Positions 15,937 through 24,906 of a DNA stretch of 64,000 nucleotides are shown here, in pieces. Location: NCBI GenBank assembly GCA_024641655.1, contig JAHECR010000004.1:52065-116064 (forward strand), read 5' to 3'. A program made the translations under genes and the position numbers. The notes beneath the pieces are model-generated. The model was not told the origin of the DNA and ran no database searches. It saw nothing but the letters and a program-made list of their open reading frames with translations. The stretch's first letter is position 1, and every line of letters starts with the position of its first letter. This DNA comes from Acidimicrobiaceae bacterium. GTDB taxonomy: Bacteria; Actinomycetota; Acidimicrobiia; Acidimicrobiales; UBA8592.

Positions 15937-17201
15937 ACGGCGCGCGCCGGATCGGCCTCGGTCTGGTCGGCGCCCAGGGTCCACGTCGAGGTGGGCCGGA
16001 TCGTCTCGATGGTGAGCAGTACGGTGCCGACCATCACGGCGCTGCAACCGGTGAGCACCATGGTCTCCCGCACGCCGATGCTCGACATCAACCCGCCGGC
16101 AACGAGCGCTCCGATGGGCATGACCCCGGCATTGGCCACGAGCTGCAGGGCGCTGACTCGGCCGCGCATCGAGGGGAGGGCATTGGACTGGGTGACGGTC
16201 ATCGAGGTGGTCATGAAGCCCGTGGCGCACACGCCGACCAGGAACATCAGGACACAGAACAGGAGGAGCCACGGTGCCAGCCCCGTGGCGATCGTCGAGG
16301 CGCCGAGCGCGATGGCGCCGAGCGCGACGGCCCGCGCGTTGGGCCGGCTCAACAGCCCCACCGCCAGACCCGCCACCGTGGATCCGGCGCCCGAGAAGAC
16401 CTCGGCGATACCGAACCAGGTCGACCCGGCGTCGAAGGTCAGCTTCACCATGGCCGGCACGATGATCATGAAGTTCATGCCGATCATGCCGACACCGGTC
16501 GTGGTTGCCAGCGTGCGGAACAAGATGGGCCGGGAACGGACGTGATGGAACCCGTCACGGATGCGGATGGGCCCGCCTTTCTGGCGGCGATCGGTGATCT
16601 CGGCGGGGCGCAGCGACAACAGGCTCGCGAGCACGATGAGATACGACGCGGCGTTGATGATGAAGCAGGCACTGGCGCCGAACGCGGCGATGACCACGCC
16701 GGCCACCGCGATGCCGATCATGCGGCTCGCCGAGGTTGTGACGCTGTAGAGCCCGATGGCGCTGGTGAGGTGCTCTTCGGGCACGAGCGAGGTCACGAAC
16801 GCGGGTCCCGCGGCCCGGTCGAACGCGTTGCCGAGCCCGATCCCGATCGCTGCGACGTACAACCAGTGCACCGAGATGTGCCCGGTCACCGACAAGATGC
16901 CCAGCAGGAGGGCGAAGAGGCCGGCAACGGTGTTGGTGACCATCAGCATGTGGCGGTTGTCGAAGCGGTCCGCCAGCGTGCCGGCCCAGGCCCCGAGGAC
17001 CAGCGACGGGATGAACTGGAGCGCCGAGAGCCGGCCCAGGGTCGACCCCGACTCGGTCAGGTCGAGCACCAGCCACAGTTGTGCCGTGATCTGCATCCAG
17101 CTGCCGAGCGTCGAGAGCAGCTGGCCCGCGAAGTAGCGTTTGAAGTTCGTGGACGAGAGCGCCACGATCGATCCGGATGGAGAGCCCTTGGCTGCTGACA
17201 T
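15933..17201 (-). CDS. MFS transporter (EntS/MFS_3-like exporter)
   Basis: This 422-residue major facilitator protein has about twelve hydrophobic helices. The N-terminal segment FKRYFAGQLLSTLGSWMQITAQLWLVLDLT and the loop GTLADRFDNRHMLM (the GxLADRxxRR motif A) are typical of the MFS_3 group, which includes siderophore and macrolide exporters. A second motif-A-like loop follows helix 8. ATG 17201 is chosen because an earlier start at 17318 would overlap the ABC transporter gene. It is third in a leftward operon after two ABC half-transporters, so an export or resistance role is likely. The substrate is unknown. Confidence 0.87.
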   Translation of the reverse strand: MSAAKGSPSGSIVALSSTNFKRYFAGQLLSTLGSWMQITAQLWLVLDLTESGSTLGRLSALQFIPSLVLGAWAGTLADRFDNRHMLMVTNTVAGLFALLLGILSVTGHISVHWLYVAAIGIGLGNAFDRAAGPAFVTSLVPEEHLTSAIGLYSVTTSASRMIGIAVAGVVIAAFGASACFIINAASYLIVLASLLSLRPAEITDRRQKGGPIRIRDGFHHVRSRPILFRTLATTTGVGMIGMNFMIIVPAMVKLTFDAGSTWFGIAEVFSGAGSTVAGLAVGLLSRPNARAVALGAIALGASTIATGLAPWLLLFCVLMFLVGVCATGFMTTSMTVTQSNALPSMRGRVSALQLVANAGVMPIGALVAGGLMSSIGVRETMVLTGCSAVMVGTVLLTIETIRPTSTWTLGADQTEADPARAV

Positions 17202-17274
17202 GGATGCGGACTGTAGTCGTCGTCGACGCACCGCTTGTCGACGATTCGTGCCGCCGCCCGCGGTCGTCAGGGCA

Positions 17275-19167
17275 CTACGTCTGTCGGCCGGCGAACTGGG
17301 CGTTGTAGAGACGGGCATAGGCTCCTGCTCGAGCGAGGAGCGCCTCGTGACTGCCCTGCTCGACGATGCGCCCGTCCTCCATCACCAAGATGACGTCGGC
17401 GCCACGAATCGTCGACAGCCGGTGGGCGATCACGAAGCTCGTGCGCTTGGCGCGAAGCGCCGCCATGGCCTCCTGGATGAGGACCTCGGTGCGCGTGTCG
17501 ACCGAGCTGGTGGCTTCGTCGAGGATGAGCATGCTGGGGTCGTCGAGGAAGGCGCGGGCGATGGTGAGGAGCTGTTTCTCGCCGGCGCTGATGTTGTCGC
17601 CCTCTTCGTTGATGAGCGTGTCGTAGCCGTCGGGTAGTGAGTGCACGAAGCGGTCGACGTAGGTGACCCGGGCTGCTTCGAGGATCTGTTCCTCGGTGGC
17701 GTCGGGGTTGCCGTAGGCGAGGTTCTCGCGGATCGTGCCGCCGAACAACCACGTGTCCTGCAACACCATGCTGATCTCGCTGCGGAGCTCCTGGCGCGAA
17801 ATCGACCGGATGTCGCGGCCGTCGATGAAGATCGCTCCGCCGTCGATCTCGTAGAACCGCATGAGCAGGTTGACCAGGGTTGTCTTCCCCGCACCGGTGG
17901 GACCGACGATCGCAACGGTCTGGCCCGGCTCGGCCACCACCGAGAGGTGTTCGATGAGAGGGGTTTCGGGATCGTAGGCGAACGACACGTCATCGAAGAC
18001 GACCCGGCCTTTGATGTGCTCGATGTGGGTCGGCGCCGGTTCCGGCGACAGTTCCTCCTGGTCGAGCAGGTCGTGGACCCGTTCGAGCGACGCAATGCCG
18101 GACTGGAACACCGTGGCCATCGACGCGACCTGGGTGAGTGGCTGTCCGAACTGGCGGGCGTAGATGATGAGGGCCTGCATGTCGCCGATGCTGATGGCGC
18201 CGCTCGAGATCCGTAGGCCACCCACCACCGCGACCAGGATGTACTGGATGTTGCTGGTGAACACCATTGCCGGCTGGATCAGGCTCGAGACGAACTGGGC
18301 ACCGAAGCTCGCCTCGTAGAGCTTGTCGTTGTCCTCCCGGAACCGGGCCTCGGCCTCGCGTTGGCGTCCGAAGCTCTTCACGATGGCGTGCCCGGTGAAG
18401 ACCTCTTCGACCTGGGCGTTGACCTCGCCGGTGTGGCGCCACTGCGCCATGTAGCGGGGCCGGGCCCGCCCGCCGATCAACTTGATCAGCAACACCGATG
18501 GCACGACCGTGGACAGGGTGACGAGCGCCATGAACGGCGAGATCGTGAACATCATCACCGCGACGCCGATCAGCGTCAGGACCGAGGTGAGCGCCTGACT
18601 GACCGTCTGCTGCAACGCCTGGGCGAGGTTGTCGATGTCGTTGGTGACCGTGCTGAGGAGGTTGCCGCGCTGCTGGCTGTCGATGTAGGGCAACGGCAGT
18701 GCGTGGATCTTGTCCTCGACCGCGGACCGCAGCCGGTACATGGACCGCTGGACGATGCCGGCCAAGATGTAGGCCTGCGCGAATCCGAAGCACCAGGCGG
18801 CGAGATAGAGGGCGATGACGCCGCCCAGCTTGCGGTGCAGCGCCCCGAAGTCGATGCCCTCGTCGGATCGGATGCCGGTGATGATGATGTCGGTTGCCTG
18901 CCCCAACAGGCGAGGGCCGAGAACGACGAGGACCACGCTCGCGAGGGTGACGACGAAGACGCCGGCGAGCAGGAGGGGTTCGCGGGACAGCAGGATGCCG
19001 AGACGCTTGACCGTGGGGAGGAAGTTCGCGCTGCGTTCGGCGGGCATACCGAAGCGTGGGCCCATGTTGCCGCGCCGCTGCACCGCGGTGCCGGCGCTGT
19101 CCATGATGGCGCGCTCGTCTTCGGGTTCGGTGGCCTCGTGGTCGCGTGGGGTCGTGGTGTCGGTCAT
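17275..19167 (-). CDS. ABC exporter half-transporter, catalytically canonical subunit
   Basis: This 630-residue protein is a type IV ABC exporter subunit: an N-terminal cytoplasmic extension (about 1-50), six membrane helices (about 60-360) and an ATPase domain (about 385-625). Walker A is GPTGAGKTT, the signature is the variant ISAGEKQ, Walker B with catalytic glutamate is MLILDEATSSVD and the H-loop is IAHRLSTI. It pairs with the preceding gene, whose ATPase site is degenerate, as in heterodimeric exporters of the TmrAB/BmrCD/TM287-288 type. Drug or lipid export is likely. 41 bp separate the two. Confidence 0.92.
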   Translation of the reverse strand: MTDTTTPRDHEATEPEDERAIMDSAGTAVQRRGNMGPRFGMPAERSANFLPTVKRLGILLSREPLLLAGVFVVTLASVVLVVLGPRLLGQATDIIITGIRSDEGIDFGALHRKLGGVIALYLAAWCFGFAQAYILAGIVQRSMYRLRSAVEDKIHALPLPYIDSQQRGNLLSTVTNDIDNLAQALQQTVSQALTSVLTLIGVAVMMFTISPFMALVTLSTVVPSVLLIKLIGGRARPRYMAQWRHTGEVNAQVEEVFTGHAIVKSFGRQREAEARFREDNDKLYEASFGAQFVSSLIQPAMVFTSNIQYILVAVVGGLRISSGAISIGDMQALIIYARQFGQPLTQVASMATVFQSGIASLERVHDLLDQEELSPEPAPTHIEHIKGRVVFDDVSFAYDPETPLIEHLSVVAEPGQTVAIVGPTGAGKTTLVNLLMRFYEIDGGAIFIDGRDIRSISRQELRSEISMVLQDTWLFGGTIRENLAYGNPDATEEQILEAARVTYVDRFVHSLPDGYDTLINEEGDNISAGEKQLLTIARAFLDDPSMLILDEATSSVDTRTEVLIQEAMAALRAKRTSFVIAHRLSTIRGADVILVMEDGRIVEQGSHEALLARAGAYARLYNAQFAGRQT

Positions 19168-19207
19168 GGCTGCGTCTCGGTGGCGGCGACTGTCGCGCTG
19201 GGCGAAC

Positions 19208-20944
19208 TCATGCGACGGCTCCCTGGCCGAGCTGGGAGATCACGATTTCGGCATAGGTCGGGCAGGTTTCGATCAGCTCTTCGTGGGTGCCCTTGCCGAT
19301 CACCTCGCCATCGTCGACGACGAGGATCTGGTCGGCCTCGGCGATCGTCGAGACCCGCTGGGCCACGATGAGCATCGCGGCGTCGGTGGTGTAGGGGTCG
19401 AGCGCGGCGCGGAGCCGGGCTTCGGTGGCGAGGTCGAGGGCGGAGAACGAGTCGTCGAAGACGTAGATCTCGGGCCGGACCACGAGTGCTCGAGCGATCG
19501 ACAGGCGCTGACGCTGGCCCCCCGATACGTTGCTGCCACCCTGGGCGATGCGGCTCTCGAGGCCGCCTGGCATCTCGCGGACGAAGTCGGCGGCCTGCGC
19601 GATCTCCAGCGCCTCCCACAGCTCCTCGTCGGTGGCCTCGGGGCGTCCGTAGCGCAGGTTCGATGCAACGGTGCCGCTGAACAGGAAGGCGCGCTGGGGG
19701 ACGTACCCGACCTTGCTCCAGAGCAGATCGGGGTCGATGTCGCGGACGTCGATGCCGTCGACGACGACCGCACCTGACGTGACGTCGAACAGGCGGGGGA
19801 CGAGGTTCACCAGCGTCGTCTTGCCGGCGCCGGTCGAGCCGATGATCGCCGCGGTGTGGCCTGCCTCCACCCGGAAGGAGATGTCGTTGAGCACCGCATG
19901 CGCGGCGCCGGGGTAGTGGAAGCCGACGTCGCGGAACTCGAGCGTGGCCCGCTCGGGGAGCTCGGTAACCGGGTTCGGGGGGGCGACGACGGTGGGCGCG
20001 GTCTCGAGCACCTCGTGGATCCGCTGCGCGGCAACGGCGGCGCGGGGGATCATCGAGAGCATGAACGCGGCCATGACCACCGACATCATGATCTGGATGA
20101 GATAGCTCAGGTAGGCGATCAGCGCGCCCGGCTCCATGTTCCCGGCGTTGATCCGGTTGGCGCCGATCCACACCACGGCGATGCTGGATCCGTTGATGAT
20201 CAGGTTGACGGTGGGGAACAGGAAGGCGAAGAGGCGGCCTGCCTGCAACGAGGTGTCGGTGAGCGATTGGTTGGCCTCGGCGAAGCGTGCCGACTCCTGT
20301 TCCTCACGGACGAAGGCACGCACGACGCGCACCCCGGTGATCTGCTCGCGCAGAACGAGGTTGACCCGGTCGATGCGTTCCTGCATCTTCTCGAAGGCCG
20401 GGACCATCCGTCGCACCACCGAACCGAGGGCGATGACGGCGATCGGGAGCGCGCCGATGAGCACGACCGACAGGCCCGCGTCCTCCCGTATCGCGAGGAT
20501 GACCCCGATGACGAAGGTGAGCGGGGCCGCGAGCATCATCGTGCCGGCCATCGCGACCAGCATCTGCACCTGCTGGACGTCGTTGGTGATGCGGGTGATG
20601 AGCGAGGGAGCGCCGAACCGGCTGACCTCCTGGGCCGAGAAATCGGTGACTCGATGGAACAGGTCGCGCCGGACGTCGCGCCCGAATCCCATGGCCGCCT
20701 GGGCACCGAACCAGACGGCGACGACCGCGAACACGATCTGGAGCAGGGTGAAGGCCAGCATCACGCCGCCGAGACGCACGATCTTGCCCTGGTCTCCCGG
20801 CAGCACACCCTTGTTGACGATGTCGGCGTTGATCCCCGGCAGGGTCAGGGTCGCGAAGGTCTGGATGGCCTGGAAGACCACGACGAGTACGAGAAGTCCC
20901 CGGTACGGCCGCAGGTGACTGCGAAGAAGCTGCTTCAGCGCCAT
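19208..20944 (-). CDS. ABC exporter half-transporter, degenerate-site subunit
   Basis: This 578-residue partner of the next gene has six membrane helices (about 15-300) and a C-terminal ATPase domain. Walker A is GSTGAGKTT and the signature VSGGQRQ is intact. However, the residue after Walker B is aspartate instead of glutamate (IYVFDDSFSALD) and the switch histidine is glutamine (VAQRVSTI). Those two changes define the degenerate site of heterodimeric ABC exporters, so ATP bound at its Walker A would be held and not hydrolysed. It is the first gene of the leftward operon ABC-ABC-MFS-nuclease. ATG 20944 starts right before the first cytoplasmic elbow helix. Confidence 0.92.
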   Translation of the reverse strand: MALKQLLRSHLRPYRGLLVLVVVFQAIQTFATLTLPGINADIVNKGVLPGDQGKIVRLGGVMLAFTLLQIVFAVVAVWFGAQAAMGFGRDVRRDLFHRVTDFSAQEVSRFGAPSLITRITNDVQQVQMLVAMAGTMMLAAPLTFVIGVILAIREDAGLSVVLIGALPIAVIALGSVVRRMVPAFEKMQERIDRVNLVLREQITGVRVVRAFVREEQESARFAEANQSLTDTSLQAGRLFAFLFPTVNLIINGSSIAVVWIGANRINAGNMEPGALIAYLSYLIQIMMSVVMAAFMLSMIPRAAVAAQRIHEVLETAPTVVAPPNPVTELPERATLEFRDVGFHYPGAAHAVLNDISFRVEAGHTAAIIGSTGAGKTTLVNLVPRLFDVTSGAVVVDGIDVRDIDPDLLWSKVGYVPQRAFLFSGTVASNLRYGRPEATDEELWEALEIAQAADFVREMPGGLESRIAQGGSNVSGGQRQRLSIARALVVRPEIYVFDDSFSALDLATEARLRAALDPYTTDAAMLIVAQRVSTIAEADQILVVDDGEVIGKGTHEELIETCPTYAEIVISQLGQGAVA

Positions 20945-21088
20945 CGAGTGGTTCTCCAGGACATCGGGGGGATTCTACGGCGCATTCTGGCGGTCCACGG
21001 CACCATCGGCGACATCTCGACGTCGCCGTGTCCACCGATGGTCCGCTGCGGCCGACGGGAACGCAGGCGGGCGGCCCCGCCGACGGGG

Positions 21089-21400
21089 TCACATCGTGCT
21101 GTTGACGGTGGCCTCGTACACGATGATCTCGCGACTGAGCGGGCCAAGGGTCGGCGCGGTACCTGCGGCCGCGGCTTCCTCGCGTCGACGGGTCAGCGCA
21201 GCCGAGTGCGCCTGGAGATCGTCGATGGTGTCCCAGCGTTCGGAGAGGATCACCCGGTCGGCCTCGACGGGATCGGCGGCGATGACGTACTCCTGGCACC
21301 CTTGTTCGGTGCGGCAGTAGCGCATCTGCTCGATCGTCTGGGCCAGGTACTGGTCGCGGGTCGTGGGGTCGACGCGGAAGATGCCCTGCACGATGATCAT
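21089..21400 (-). CDS. Antibiotic biosynthesis monooxygenase (ABM) domain protein
   Basis: This is a 103-residue single-domain protein of the dimeric ferredoxin-like ABM fold. The family pattern is clear: MIIVQGIFRVDPTTRDQYL, then RTEQGCQEYVIAADP, then VILSERWDTIDDLQAHSAA. Members include small quinone- or haem-related monooxygenases and stress proteins, so the reaction cannot be named. It is divergent from the MaoC-like gene and separated from the ABC operon by 144 bp. Confidence 0.85.
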   Translation of the reverse strand: MIIVQGIFRVDPTTRDQYLAQTIEQMRYCRTEQGCQEYVIAADPVEADRVILSERWDTIDDLQAHSAALTRRREEAAAAGTAPTLGPLSREIIVYEATVNSTM

Positions 21401-21491
21401 GTGCTCTGTTTAGCGCATGGCGCGGGCGGCGTCCCACTTGCGCGATCGGGCGGAGTGGAACGCGATCGTCCTGGTGTGATGGGATGCGCCC

Positions 21492-22346
21492 ATGGCAGAA
21501 CCTCAGATCCACGTCGGCAAGACCTTCTCCACCCAACACGACTGGGTCGACGGCGACGCCACCGCAGCGTTCGCGGTGTCGTACAACGACCCCAACCCGG
21601 TGTACCTCGCCCGCGAGGCGGTGCCGCCGGTGTACGTCGTCACCCACCTGCTGCGCGGGCTCCACGAAGCCAATCAGGGCGCGGAGGATCCTGGCGCGGT
21701 GACCGGCACGACCGGTGGCGTCCACGCCCAGCACGACATCTACTTCCACAGGCCCATCGAGATCGGGACCCCGATCCAGTGGAATGCCAGCGTGCACAGC
21801 TACACCCAGACCAAGGCCGGGGTGCTGTCGGCCATCCGGTTCCTCGTAACCGACCCCGACGGCACGCCGCTGGTCGAGCACTTCTGGACGTCGATGCGCA
21901 TCAGCGGACGCATCGCCGCCGACGTGGGCCCGCAACTGGCTCCGCACACGTTCCCCGACGGCGCCCGGGAGCGACCCGTCGGCTCGTTCACCTACGACAT
22001 CCCGTTCGATCAGAGCTTCCGCTACGCCGGTGCCTCCCACGACCATGCGCCGATGCACATCAACGACAAGCACGCGCAAACCGCCGGGTTCCCGTCGAAG
22101 TTCCTGCAGGGCCTCTGCACGTTCTCGATGTGCAGCGGTGCGGTGGTGAAGCTGGCCGCCGGCGGCGACCCGAATCGTCTGCGTCGCTTCGCGGGTCGTT
22201 TCGCCTCTCCGGTGTATCCCAACAACCAGCTCGAGGTGCAGGTGTTCGATGGCGGCACCAACGACGCGGGGAACGCGATCGTGGCCTTCGAAGCGGTCTC
22301 GGCCGGTGTCGCCGTGATGAAGCACGGGTGGGCCGAGATCGCCTGA
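21492..22346 (+). CDS. MaoC-like dehydratase (double hot-dog, (R)-enoyl-CoA hydratase type)
   Basis: The 284-residue protein has two hot-dog domains in tandem, the layout of MaoC/hydratase-2 enzymes that hydrate trans-2-enoyl-CoA to (R)-3-hydroxyacyl-CoA in fatty acid or steroid side-chain breakdown. The second domain carries the catalytic segment RYAGASHDHAPMHIND, where Asp/His of the Hydratase-2 motif are present. The first domain has GVHAQHDIYFHRPIEIGT. It sits alone between the ABM gene and a small hypothetical gene, but fits the acyl-CoA metabolism further right. Confidence 0.85.
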   Translation: MAEPQIHVGKTFSTQHDWVDGDATAAFAVSYNDPNPVYLAREAVPPVYVVTHLLRGLHEANQGAEDPGAVTGTTGGVHAQHDIYFHRPIEIGTPIQWNASVHSYTQTKAGVLSAIRFLVTDPDGTPLVEHFWTSMRISGRIAADVGPQLAPHTFPDGARERPVGSFTYDIPFDQSFRYAGASHDHAPMHINDKHAQTAGFPSKFLQGLCTFSMCSGAVVKLAAGGDPNRLRRFAGRFASPVYPNNQLEVQVFDGGTNDAGNAIVAFEAVSAGVAVMKHGWAEIA

Positions 22347-22353
22347 CTGCGCA

Positions 22354-22369
22354 CGGGTCGGTGGACCCG
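22354..22369. terminator. Possible weak bidirectional terminator hairpin
   Basis: A six-bp stem CGGGTC/GACCCG with a GGTG loop lies in the 51-bp gap between the convergent MaoC-like and small hypothetical genes. There is no T tract, so termination is only suggested by position. Confidence 0.35.
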
Positions 22370-22397
22370 GCCGTGGGACTTCAAAGAGCAGGCGAGC

Positions 22398-22691
22398 TCA
22401 GCCGGCGAGCGCGTGAGACGGGGCGAGGCCCTCGATCCGGAGGCCTGCGGCCGTGATCGACGCCAGCGGGGATGCGACTGCTCGTGAGGGCTCGATGATG
22501 ATGCGCGTCGCGGTGGCCCGTCGGCCACCGACCAGGGTGCCCAGTTCCCAGACGCGTTCGCAGATCCCCGCGATCGTTTCTTCGTCGAGGCCGGCGGCCA
22601 ATCGATGGCGGCACTCCGCAACCAGGGCCGCCAGTGTCTGGCGATCCCCGGGGGAGTCGATGGTCACCCTCCAGGTGTCGTCACTGGTCAT
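22398..22691 (-). CDS. Small hypothetical protein
   Basis: This 97-residue protein was not recognised. It has no signal peptide or membrane helix and appears to be an alpha/beta cytoplasmic protein (DSPGDRQTLAALVAECRHRLAAGLDEETIAGICERV, then a beta-rich second half with IIIEPS). The reading frame is supported by GAGGAG five bases before the ATG at 22691 and by good actinobacterial codon use. It may be a small regulatory or structural protein; no function is proposed. Confidence 0.6.
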   Translation of the reverse strand: MTSDDTWRVTIDSPGDRQTLAALVAECRHRLAAGLDEETIAGICERVWELGTLVGGRRATATRIIIEPSRAVASPLASITAAGLRIEGLAPSHALAG

Positions 22692-22882
22692 CGTCGCTCC
22701 TCGGAACCGGTTTCGGTCCTTTCACCCTATGAGACAACGGTCACGACAACGTGTCAGGAGTGTGAACAGATCCGATTCGGGACTTTGGTCCCTAGTCGCG
22801 CGGCCCTTCTTTTGAAAATGCTGTTCTCCAATGAAGCGCCGAGGGGGCCGATCGTCGGTCGACGGCGTGAGAAGGAGGAGAC

Positions 22883-24058
22883 ATGGCTGGCAAGCTCTGG
22901 GCCAATTCGGGTGACTCGCATTTCGTGGAGCCCGCAGATCTGTTCGACGCGAACCTGCCGAAGGATCTCGCCGATCGCATGCCGAAGAGCGTGAAGGACC
23001 CCGATGGGGAGTACGAGACGGTCACCGTCGACGGCCAGTCCTTCCGGCGCAAGATGCCGAAGATGGAGAAGGTCCTCCGGCCGCTCACAGCCGAGGAGTT
23101 CCTCGACGAGAAGCGCCTGCAGAGCGAGGAGCTCGGTCGCGGCGCCGCCGGTACGGGCCGTGACATTCCAGCCCGGCTCGCGGACCTCGACGACGAGGGC
23201 ATCTGGGCCGAGCTGACGTTCCCGTCGCTGGGCATCTGGTCGTTCAACATCCGTGACCCCAAGCTTGCCGCTGCCGGCTCCCGGGTGCTCAACGACTGGG
23301 CTTTCGACATGCAGAGCCAGTCGCCGCGCTTCGTCTGCACAGCGGCGCTGCCGCTGATCGACGTTGGCGACGCCATCGCCGAGCTCCATCGTGTGGCCGG
23401 CCTCGGCCTCAAGTGCGTCTCGCTGCCGGCGAAGCCGAGCCTCGACGGGCCGAGCTGGACCCACGACCAGTGGGATCCGCTGTGGGACGCCCTCAACGAG
23501 ACCGGCACGGTGATCGCATTCCACATCGGCACCGAACCCCATACGCCTGATCAGCGCACCGGCGTCAACCACGTCGGTCGAGGCGGGGCGATCATGAACT
23601 ACACCGAGACGACCTTCGGCGGCCAGCGCGCTGCCTGCCAGATGGTGGCATCGGGTGCGCTCGACAAGCGTCCCAACCTCAAGGTCATCATCTCCGAGGG
23701 CGGCTCGGGCTGGATCCCGTTCATCGCCGACCGCCTCGACGAGGCCTACCGGCAGCACTCCGCTGCGGTGAGGCCGAAGCTGACCCGACCCCCCGGCGAG
23801 ATCCTCTACGACCAGGTCTACGCCTCGTTCCAGCACGACTACCGCAGCGCCACGCTCGCGATGACCGGTGCCGGCTACAAGAACAGCGTCTGGGGCTCGG
23901 ATTATCCCCACTACGAGGGCACGTTCGGGCACACCCAGAAGACCCTCCATGAGCTGTTCGACGACGTCCCCGCCGACGTCAGCCAGCGCATCAGGCTCGG
24001 AGCGTTCCAGGAGCTGTTCCCGCACGTGCCGGCACCACCGGCCGACGGGCAGGAGTGA
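22883..24058 (+). CDS. Amidohydrolase family protein (Amidohydro_2, TIM barrel)
   Basis: The 391-residue protein belongs to the amidohydrolase-2 family of metal-dependent decarboxylases and hydrolases (ACMSD-like). The metal ligands are visible: DSHFVEP at about residues 11-17, a barrel histidine in AFHIGTEP (about 215) and the C-terminal aspartate in WGSDYPHYEGTFGH (about 338). A GAAGGAGGA ribosome binding site precedes ATG 22883. Many such proteins occur in actinobacterial aromatic or lipid catabolism, but the substrate cannot be told. It ends at a strong bidirectional hairpin facing the two-component system. Confidence 0.85.
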   Translation: MAGKLWANSGDSHFVEPADLFDANLPKDLADRMPKSVKDPDGEYETVTVDGQSFRRKMPKMEKVLRPLTAEEFLDEKRLQSEELGRGAAGTGRDIPARLADLDDEGIWAELTFPSLGIWSFNIRDPKLAAAGSRVLNDWAFDMQSQSPRFVCTAALPLIDVGDAIAELHRVAGLGLKCVSLPAKPSLDGPSWTHDQWDPLWDALNETGTVIAFHIGTEPHTPDQRTGVNHVGRGGAIMNYTETTFGGQRAACQMVASGALDKRPNLKVIISEGGSGWIPFIADRLDEAYRQHSAAVRPKLTRPPGEILYDQVYASFQHDYRSATLAMTGAGYKNSVWGSDYPHYEGTFGHTQKTLHELFDDVPADVSQRIRLGAFQELFPHVPAPPADGQE

Positions 24059-24117
24059 CGACACGGGGGTTCGTCACACCCGTCGCCCACGGGCTTCCGT
24101 GAGCGACGAGCGATGAC

Positions 24118-24174
24118 GGCGCCCTCCGGGTGAGCAGTGGGTCTTCGGCTGAACACTGCTCCCCGGAGGGCGCC
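24118..24174. terminator. Strong bidirectional terminator hairpin
   Basis: A perfect 13-bp outer stem (GGCGCCCTCCGGG at 24118-24130 with CCCGGAGGGCGCC at 24162-24174) continues into a 7-bp inner stem (AGCAGTG/CACTGCT). It lies between the convergent amidohydrolase and response-regulator genes and insulates the Tad module from the left. Confidence 0.85.
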
Positions 24175-24216
24175 TCATCGGCTTTTCGGGCACACGCGGG
24201 CGAGAGGGCCGCGGAA

Positions 24217-24906
24217 TCAGCAGCAGCGACAGTCGTCGGGTCCGGATCGGCTCGTGGGCGGGCGCCAACGGACCCGGCGGGCCTCCGCGACGGCGGCGAG
24301 CTGAGAGGTCACCCCCAGCTTGAGGAAGATGGACCGCAGCTGGCTGCGCACCGTGACGACGCTCACCGAGTCGCGATCGGCGATCTCCTCGGGATGGAAT
24401 CCGTCCATGAGCGAGGCGAGCACTTCGCCCTCACGCGGCGTGAGTCGAGCGAACGGCTCGCAGGCACGTTCGCGTTCGTGTTCTTCGCGGGTCGCGGCGA
24501 GCAGCCACTGGTACTTGTCGGCCTCGGTGCTCACCGCTTGCCCGTCGAGGGCGCCGAGCACCTTCGCCACCACGACGTCGAAAGGTTGGGACTTGTGGAT
24601 GACTCCGATGGCCCCGGCCTCGAGGCACCGACCCAGCGTCGGCGCGTCGTTGCACCCGGTGAAGGCGATCGTCCGCACCCCGCGTGCGGTGAGCAGCGGG
24701 ATCAGGTCGGTGCCGTCGGGGCTGCTGTCGCCGAGGTCGAGGTCGACGAGCGCGACCTCCGGGGTCTCGATCGACGCAATCGCTGCCCGGAGATCGACCC
24801 CCGCCGGCGACAGGGTGCCCACCTCGGTGACACCGTTGGCCTCGAGGGCCAGCTGGAGCGTGTCCGACAGGACTTCGTGGTCGTCGACGATCAGGACGCG
24901 GCTCAT
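24217..24906 (-). CDS. LuxR/NarL-family response regulator, Tad module A
   Basis: This 229-residue response regulator has a receiver domain (about 1-120) with acidic pair D8-D9, phospho-acceptor D55 in VALVDLDLGD and the conserved lysine in VIHKS. A LuxR-type helix-turn-helix follows at about 150-215 (LTPREGEVLASLMDGFHPEEIADRDSVSVVTVRSQLRSIF). It ends with an unusual Cys-rich tail (DDCRCC). The start overlaps the stop of the sensor kinase gene (ATGA). As the pair is divergent from the pilin operon, it most likely controls that operon. A paralogue lies at 36555. Confidence 0.93.
   Translation of the reverse strand: MSRVLIVDDHEVLSDTLQLALEANGVTEVGTLSPAGVDLRAAIASIETPEVALVDLDLGDSSPDGTDLIPLLTARGVRTIAFTGCNDAPTLGRCLEAGAIGVIHKSQPFDVVVAKVLGALDGQAVSTEADKYQWLLAATREEHERERACEPFARLTPREGEVLASLMDGFHPEEIADRDSVSVVTVRSQLRSIFLKLGVTSQLAAVAEARRVRWRPPTSRSGPDDCRCC

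Noticed and set aside
15937..16272. Upstream extension of the nuclease frame across the MFS gene
   Set aside because: Those residues are a shadow of the MFS transporter; the signal peptide and repeats begin at 15936 or 15840.
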